10,162 nucleotides of DNA from DASWVC01 sp036401335 (GTDB taxonomy: Bacteria; Verrucomicrobiota; Verrucomicrobiia; Chthoniobacterales; JAFAMB01), in contig DASWVC010000042.1 in assembly GCA_036401335.1 (NCBI GenBank), positions 1 through 10,162 of the forward strand, written 5' to 3'. The notes beneath the pieces are model-generated. The model saw only the letters and a program-made list of their open reading frames with translations. It had not been told where the DNA came from and did no database searches. The translations under genes and the position numbers were made by a program. Positions 7,369-10,162 of this stretch are shown here, piece after piece. Positions within the stretch are counted from its first letter, which is position 1, and each line of letters starts with the position of its first letter.

Positions 7369-7761
7369 ATGAGCGAACCCTTGAGTCAGCTCAGCATCCT
7401 TTTGGTTGAAAACCATGAGGACACCGTCGTCTACGTGCGCCGCTTTCTGGAGCATTACGGCCACGAGGTACGGGCAGCGCGCACCGTCCAGGAAGCCGTT
7501 GATCTGGTCGGGGTAAAGGATCCAGATGTCATTCTTAGCGACATTGGCCTGCCGGACGGAGACGGATGGATGTTGCTTCAGCGATTGCGCACAAAGACCA
7601 AAGCCTACGCGATTGCCATGAGCGGTTTTGGCATGCGTGCCGACCTGGATCGAAGCACCGCGGCCGGTTTTCAGGATCATCTGATTAAGCCTTTCGCGCC
7701 CAATAAGCTTCTGGAAGCGCTGGGGCGGGCCCGAAACGCCGGCCGAAAACAAAGCAGTTGA
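7369..7761 (+). CDS. Stand-alone response-regulator receiver protein
   Basis: This 130-residue protein is a single CheY-like receiver with no output domain. The phosphoacceptor is Asp58 in VILSDIGLPDGDGW (54-67), the switch Ser85 lies in AMSGFG, and the conserved Lys107 lies in LIKPF. The metal-binding acidic pocket reads VENHED (13-18), with Asn15 where many receivers have Asp. This variant occurs in receivers related to hybrid histidine kinases. It would pass phosphate on, or act by protein contact, rather than bind DNA. No histidine kinase is in the window. The start ATG has only a weak GGGA upstream. The gene is 48 bases ahead of the SDR gene on the same strand and may be co-transcribed with it, which would link phosphorelay signalling to the stress genes. 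Confidence 0.93.
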   Translation: MSEPLSQLSILLVENHEDTVVYVRRFLEHYGHEVRAARTVQEAVDLVGVKDPDVILSDIGLPDGDGWMLLQRLRTKTKAYAIAMSGFGMRADLDRSTAAGFQDHLIKPFAPNKLLEALGRARNAGRKQSS

Positions 7762-7809
7762 AAACTTGAGACCCTCACACCTTTGAACTGGCCGGAATGG
7801 GCACTGTTT

Positions 7810-8655
7810 ATGTCTGAAACGTTAGAAGAACCGAACCAGCTGCCTCCGCTGGAGGCAGTGCTGCAGACCGAACCGGTTCAGCCGGCCGGAACTCCCGCAG
7901 AAACGCAGCGTCTCCTGGGCAGGGTGGCCATCATCACCGGAGCGGACCAGGGCCTTGGGCGGGCGATCGCCGTTGCGTTCGCCCAGGAAGGCGCCGGAGT
8001 TGTAGTCGTTTATCACAGCGGACACGCAGACGCTGAGACCACAGCAAACCTCATCCGTAGCGCTGGCGGGGAACCCCTTTTGCTGGCCGGTGACGTGGGC
8101 TCAGAAGCGTTCTGCTCCGAAATCGTAGCAAAAACGGTTGAACGCTTTGGTGCGATTCACATCCTGGTGAACAACGCAGCTGAAGCCCTGGCTGAATGCG
8201 ATTTGCAAGACCTGAGCCGGGAACGGCTGGAGCAAACCTTTCGGACCAATGTTTACGCCCAGGTATACCTGGTTAAGCAGGCGTTGCCCCACCTTCATGC
8301 CGGTGCTTCCATCGTTAATACGGCGTCGGTGGCCGCTTACCTGGGGAGCCACGTTTTCCTTGACCACGCGGCTTCAAAAGGTGCGGTGGTCTCGCTCACC
8401 CGCTCCCTCTCGAAAGCGTTGGCCAGCCGTGGTATCCGGGTAAATGCGGTTGCCCCGGGCCCAATCTGGACTCCCAAAGCGCTTACCCCGGGGACTGAAG
8501 ATCAGGCAGCAAGGCTTGACCTTGAGGTCCCCATGGGACGGGCGGGGGAACCTCCGGAGATTGCGGCGTGTTACGTCTTTCTAGCTTCACCCCAAGCATC
8601 GTACCTGACCGGACAGGTTTTGCACCCCAATGGCGGGGAAATTGTCAACGGATGA
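7810..8655 (+). CDS. YghA/general-stress-39-type SDR oxidoreductase with altered catalytic Tyr
   Basis: This is a classical SDR of 281 residues with an N-terminal tail of about 35 residues, as in the YghA / general stress protein 39 subgroup. The cofactor loop is TGADQGLGRA (43-52), followed by VNNAA (120-124). The helix-4 catalytic Asn147 lies in FRTNVYA and Ser173 in VNTASVAAY. VAPGPIWTP and ASYLTGQVLHPNGG are family signatures. The usual YxxxK is DHAASK: His186 stands at the catalytic Tyr position (13 residues after Ser173, codon CAC at 8365-8367), while Lys190 is kept. The protein may therefore be an impaired or altered oxidoreductase, or a binding protein. The start ATG at 7810 is chosen over the in-frame TTG at 7783; GGAATGGG lies about 8 bases upstream. 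It converges on the stress group at 8717-10037. Confidence 0.93.
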   Translation: MSETLEEPNQLPPLEAVLQTEPVQPAGTPAETQRLLGRVAIITGADQGLGRAIAVAFAQEGAGVVVVYHSGHADAETTANLIRSAGGEPLLLAGDVGSEAFCSEIVAKTVERFGAIHILVNNAAEALAECDLQDLSRERLEQTFRTNVYAQVYLVKQALPHLHAGASIVNTASVAAYLGSHVFLDHAASKGAVVSLTRSLSKALASRGIRVNAVAPGPIWTPKALTPGTEDQAARLDLEVPMGRAGEPPEIAACYVFLASPQASYLTGQVLHPNGGEIVNG

Positions 8656-8671
8656 CGGTCCTTTCCCGAGC

Positions 8672-8692
8672 GAGGGTGCAAAAGGTACCCTC
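8672..8692. terminator. Possible bidirectional stem-loop between convergent genes
   Basis: GAGGGT at 8672-8677 can pair with ACCCTC at 8687-8692 around a 9-base loop. It lies 16 bases after the SDR stop and 25 bases after the stop of the convergent 51-residue gene, the expected place for a shared terminator. The stem is only 6 base pairs and no T-run follows on either strand, so a classical intrinsic terminator is not shown. Confidence 0.3.
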
Positions 8693-8716
8693 AATGTTTG
8701 CAAAGGTCGGGCCTGC

Positions 8717-8872
8717 TTAGTCTTGACCTGCACCTTCTTGTTCCTGCTTCCGCTCCAGGCCGCTCGGTTTGGCTTTTCCGGCATCAGCCGGAGGGTGTTC
8801 CTGGCTTCCGGGATTGTCTTGCTTGGCCGGATCGTTTTGCGTTGGTCCGGGATAATCTTCAGTTGTCGACAT
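8717..8872 (-). CDS. Small hydrophilic Pro/Gln/Glu-rich protein (51 aa)
   Basis: I read this short gene directly: ATG at 8872, TAA at 8717-8719, 51 residues. It begins MSTTEDYPGPTQNDPAKQDN and ends RKQEQEGAGQD. It is rich in Pro, Gln, Glu, Asp, Gly and Lys, has no hydrophobic segment and no Cys, and has a single aromatic residue, so it is very probably disordered. Short hydrophilic proteins of this kind are common beside general-stress genes and are often annotated as hypothetical or stress-induced. It starts 11 bases after the stop of the membrane-protein gene (8884-9396) and could be the last gene of that unit. No Shine-Dalgarno is visible, so it may depend on translational coupling. I recognise no domain. 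Composition and tight packing are the evidence that it is real. Confidence 0.6.
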   Translation of the reverse strand: MSTTEDYPGPTQNDPAKQDNPGSQEHPPADAGKAKPSGLERKQEQEGAGQD

Positions 8873-8883
8873 AAAGGGGTTGG

Positions 8884-9396
8884 CTATGGAGCGGGCCGGG
8901 TCTGGTCTTTGTCGATCTGCGCCGCACCTTGGCGTTGCGCGATGATGGCCTGAATCTTCGCTGCCTGCTCGTCATCTTTCGCCTGAATCACCAAAACAGG
9001 CCGTTGCGCTCCGGAACTTTCATTCACCGGGCTGGCAGACAGTTTGTTCATGCCGACGGCGAAAATGGCACCGAAGATGCCCAAAAACAGGGCACACACC
9101 ACGACCAGCAAAAGGGTGTGGCCAAAAGCCCCGTGCGCAGCCGGGCCGGTGCTATGGGATGAGCTTTGCCCTCCCAGCAGGCCGATCAGGAGCCCGATGA
9201 AGACACCTCCGATCGCTCCGAAGATCGCGGTCCTGGTTGCACTTCGCTGTTTTGATTGTACGTTCGACCGCTGCTGCTGCGGGGTCGGTTTTTCGAGTTT
9301 AGCTTGGTCCCGGGTCACGTTGGCTGCGCGCAATGCATCCATCACCTGGTCAACTTCGGATTCGCTATAAAGGAGCACTCGGATGGTCTTGTCCAT
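8884..9396 (-). CDS. Two-helix glycine-rich membrane protein with split soluble domain, stress-associated
   Basis: This is a 170-residue protein. Residues 1-30 (TIRVLLYSESEVDQVMDALRAANV) look like a beta-alpha unit. They are followed by a Gln/Lys-rich linker (31-55), a glycine-zipper-like hydrophobic helix TAIFGAIGGVFIGLLIGLLGG (about 56-76), a His/Ser/Gly loop, and a second helix at about 93-115. Residues 133-162 (VLVIQAKDDEQAAKIQAIIAQRQGAAQID) look like a second beta-alpha-beta unit. This order, with a ferredoxin-like domain split by a membrane hairpin, resembles the general-stress membrane proteins annotated with DUF1269 or GSP-17M-like names, but I am not sure of the family. The ATG at 9396 lies 6 bases after the stop of the 52-residue acidic gene. 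It probably acts at the inner membrane; no enzymatic motif is seen. Confidence 0.8.
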   Translation of the reverse strand: MDKTIRVLLYSESEVDQVMDALRAANVTRDQAKLEKPTPQQQRSNVQSKQRSATRTAIFGAIGGVFIGLLIGLLGGQSSSHSTGPAAHGAFGHTLLLVVVCALFLGIFGAIFAVGMNKLSASPVNESSGAQRPVLVIQAKDDEQAAKIQAIIAQRQGAAQIDKDQTRPAP

Positions 9397-9402
9397 CGTG
9401 AG

Positions 9403-9561
9403 TCAAAGCTGTTCAGGTTTCGTCGAAGAAACGCTTTTTTCCTCATCGGAGGTTTTACCCTCGTCCGATGATGTGTTTCGTGGTTCGGCAGCGTGGCTGA
9501 CGTGAGCATCCACTTCACTCCCCTGCTCCTTGTCCTCGTAGTTCTCCTCGTCGTCGCGCAT
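9403..9561 (-). CDS. Small acidic hydrophilic protein (52 aa)
   Basis: This gene is also too short for usual cut-offs. It has ATG at 9561, TGA at 9403-9405 and 52 residues. It begins MRDDEENYEDKEQGSEVDAH, and the rest is Ser/Thr/Glu/Lys-rich, ending STKPEQL. The N-terminal 20 residues are strongly acidic. There is no hydrophobic segment, and only one Tyr and no Trp, so it is likely to be disordered. The stop is 6 bases ahead of the membrane-protein ATG at 9396, suggesting co-translation. No Shine-Dalgarno is visible before the ATG. On the opposite strand AGGAG precedes an ATG at 9574, but that frame has only 18 codons. I assign no function; a stress-protectant or regulatory peptide is a guess from context. 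Confidence 0.55.
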   Translation of the reverse strand: MRDDEENYEDKEQGSEVDAHVSHAAEPRNTSSDEGKTSDEEKSVSSTKPEQL

Positions 9562-9626
9562 ACAGGAGATCGCATGAGTGAAGGCTGGCGGATGGCCCGG
9601 AAACCAGCAGCCCGCGCCGGGCAGGA

Positions 9627-10037
9627 TTAAGACTGGGCGAAGTTCCAGTGCTCAGCGTGCTGGATGTCAACCCGAAGGAGGGCCATATCGGCACCGCCAC
9701 CCCCTTGCGGGAACCATCGGGCCAAGTCAGGCTGCCAGAGCTTTTGAAATAACTGCTGGTCGTGCACAAGTTGCGCCTGCCCCGTTATGGATACGTACGC
9801 ATCCTGGTCGGGAGACGCGAAGGTGACGTTAACTGCATGCTGCCGTTGAGCCTCATCAACTTTGCCGGTGTGTTCCTTGGTAATAAACCAGAGGGCATCC
9901 TGGTCCAGGCCGACGCAAACCATCGGCCTGGACCGAAGGCCTCCCCCTTGCTCATGAGTCGTCAACATGGCGACCCGGATGCGTTCGACGGCTTGCGCGA
10001 CGGCAGCGTTTGAGGACGTGTCTGACTGTGAACTCAT
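9627..10037 (-). CDS. General stress protein 26-like, pyridoxamine 5'-phosphate oxidase-fold protein
   Basis: This 136-residue protein has a split-barrel flavin-binding fold. IRVAMLTTHEQGGGLRSRPM (20-39) is the typical first hairpin, with the RP(M) motif that contacts the FMN phosphate. ALWFITKEHTGKVDE (48-62), VNVTFASPDQDAYVSITGQA (69-88) and the ELW/WFP-like QPDLARWFPQG (102-112) match the general stress protein 26 group. The ATG at 10037 has TGAAGG very close upstream (10040-10045). An extension back to the TTG at 10160 looks non-coding. The protein ends soon after AEHWN, about 20-30 residues shorter than I expect for this family, so the C-terminal tail is missing or the family is variable here. 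It may bind FMN, FAD or heme; the substrate is unknown. A 65-base gap separates it from the 52-residue gene. Confidence 0.9.
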   Translation of the reverse strand: MSSQSDTSSNAAVAQAVERIRVAMLTTHEQGGGLRSRPMVCVGLDQDALWFITKEHTGKVDEAQRQHAVNVTFASPDQDAYVSITGQAQLVHDQQLFQKLWQPDLARWFPQGGGGADMALLRVDIQHAEHWNFAQS

Positions 10038-10102
10038 TGCCTTCAGGTTCGGCTCTCCCGGCAGAAAGGGATTTGAGCCAGCGACACGCTTCCAACCGCA
10101 AC

Positions 10103-10116
10103 GGCCAACGTTGGCC
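10103..10116. promoter_or_regulatory. 14-base perfect palindrome upstream of the general stress protein gene
   Basis: GGCCAACGTTGGCC is self-complementary over all 14 bases and lies 66 bases before the ATG at 10037, in a gene-free stretch (10038-10162). This size and place would suit a dimeric repressor or activator site. No promoter consensus is visible beside it, and a palindrome of this length can occur by chance in GC-rich DNA. Confidence 0.25.
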
Positions 10117-10162
10117 ACCAGTGAGGTGCCTTGGGGGGCCCACGACCGGTAACGGTTCAAAA

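Noticed and set aside
8630..8953. 107-residue plus-strand frame with hydrophobic stretches
   Set aside because: It begins inside the SDR gene and runs antisense to the 51-residue gene and the membrane-protein gene; no ribosome site, and the opposite-strand readings are more protein-like.
9610..9622. GC-rich 5-base-pair hairpin just after the stress protein 26-like gene
   Set aside because: The stem is short and has no T-run, so it cannot be called a terminator.
9574..9630. AGGAG followed by ATG on the plus strand, 18 codons
   Set aside because: The ribosome site looks good, but the frame is only 18 codons and unsupported; it overlaps the start region of the minus-strand acidic gene. Probably chance.
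10038..10160. N-terminal extension of the stress protein 26-like gene to a TTG at 10160
   Set aside because: The added residues do not resemble the family, and ATG 10037 begins at the usual place relative to the first hairpin.

Overview
This is a GC-rich bacterial window from a free-living, probably soil or surface-dwelling organism. A Verrucomicrobiota-like source would fit the style of the receiver protein and the general-stress genes, but that is a guess; no rRNA, tRNA or taxonomic marker gene is present. No mobile element, CRISPR array or RNA gene could be supported.

Left part (1-6931, all minus strand): a compact seven-gene operon, read from right to left. The order is a UDP-glucose-4-epimerase-like SDR (5813-6931), a GT4-type glycosyltransferase (4640-5767), two tandem CgeB-like glycosyltransferases of identical length (3570-4643 and 2500-3573), an actinobacterial-type inositol-3-phosphate synthase (1344-2477), a CmoB-like SAM methyltransferase (568-1347) and the start of a clan-A glycoside hydrolase that runs off the left edge (1-602). 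Most junctions are 4-base ATGA/GTGA overlaps. The last junction is a 35-base overlap in which the methyltransferase stop codon lies inside the codons for the hydrolase's catalytic Asn-Glu-Pro motif. Together the genes could make an inositol phosphate core, supply a modified sugar nucleotide, add up to three sugars, methylate the product and trim or remodel it. The product is unknown; a methylated inositol glycoside or glycolipid is my inference.

Middle (6932-7368): a 437-base region without a convincing gene, lying between the operon and a rightward pair. It must hold the divergent promoters. The rightward genes are a stand-alone receiver protein (7369-7761) and a YghA-type stress SDR oxidoreductase (7810-8655) whose catalytic Tyr position is His.

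Right part (8717-10037, minus strand): a small stress-like group consisting of a general stress protein 26-type flavin/PNPOx-like protein (9627-10037), a 52-residue acidic protein (9403-9561), a two-helix glycine-rich membrane protein with flanking soluble halves (8884-9396) and a 51-residue Pro/Gln-rich hydrophilic protein (8717-8872). The two small proteins are under 60 residues and easy to miss. The combination of an inositol-glycoside operon with a stress island suggests, without proving, a role in desiccation, osmotic or oxidative stress.
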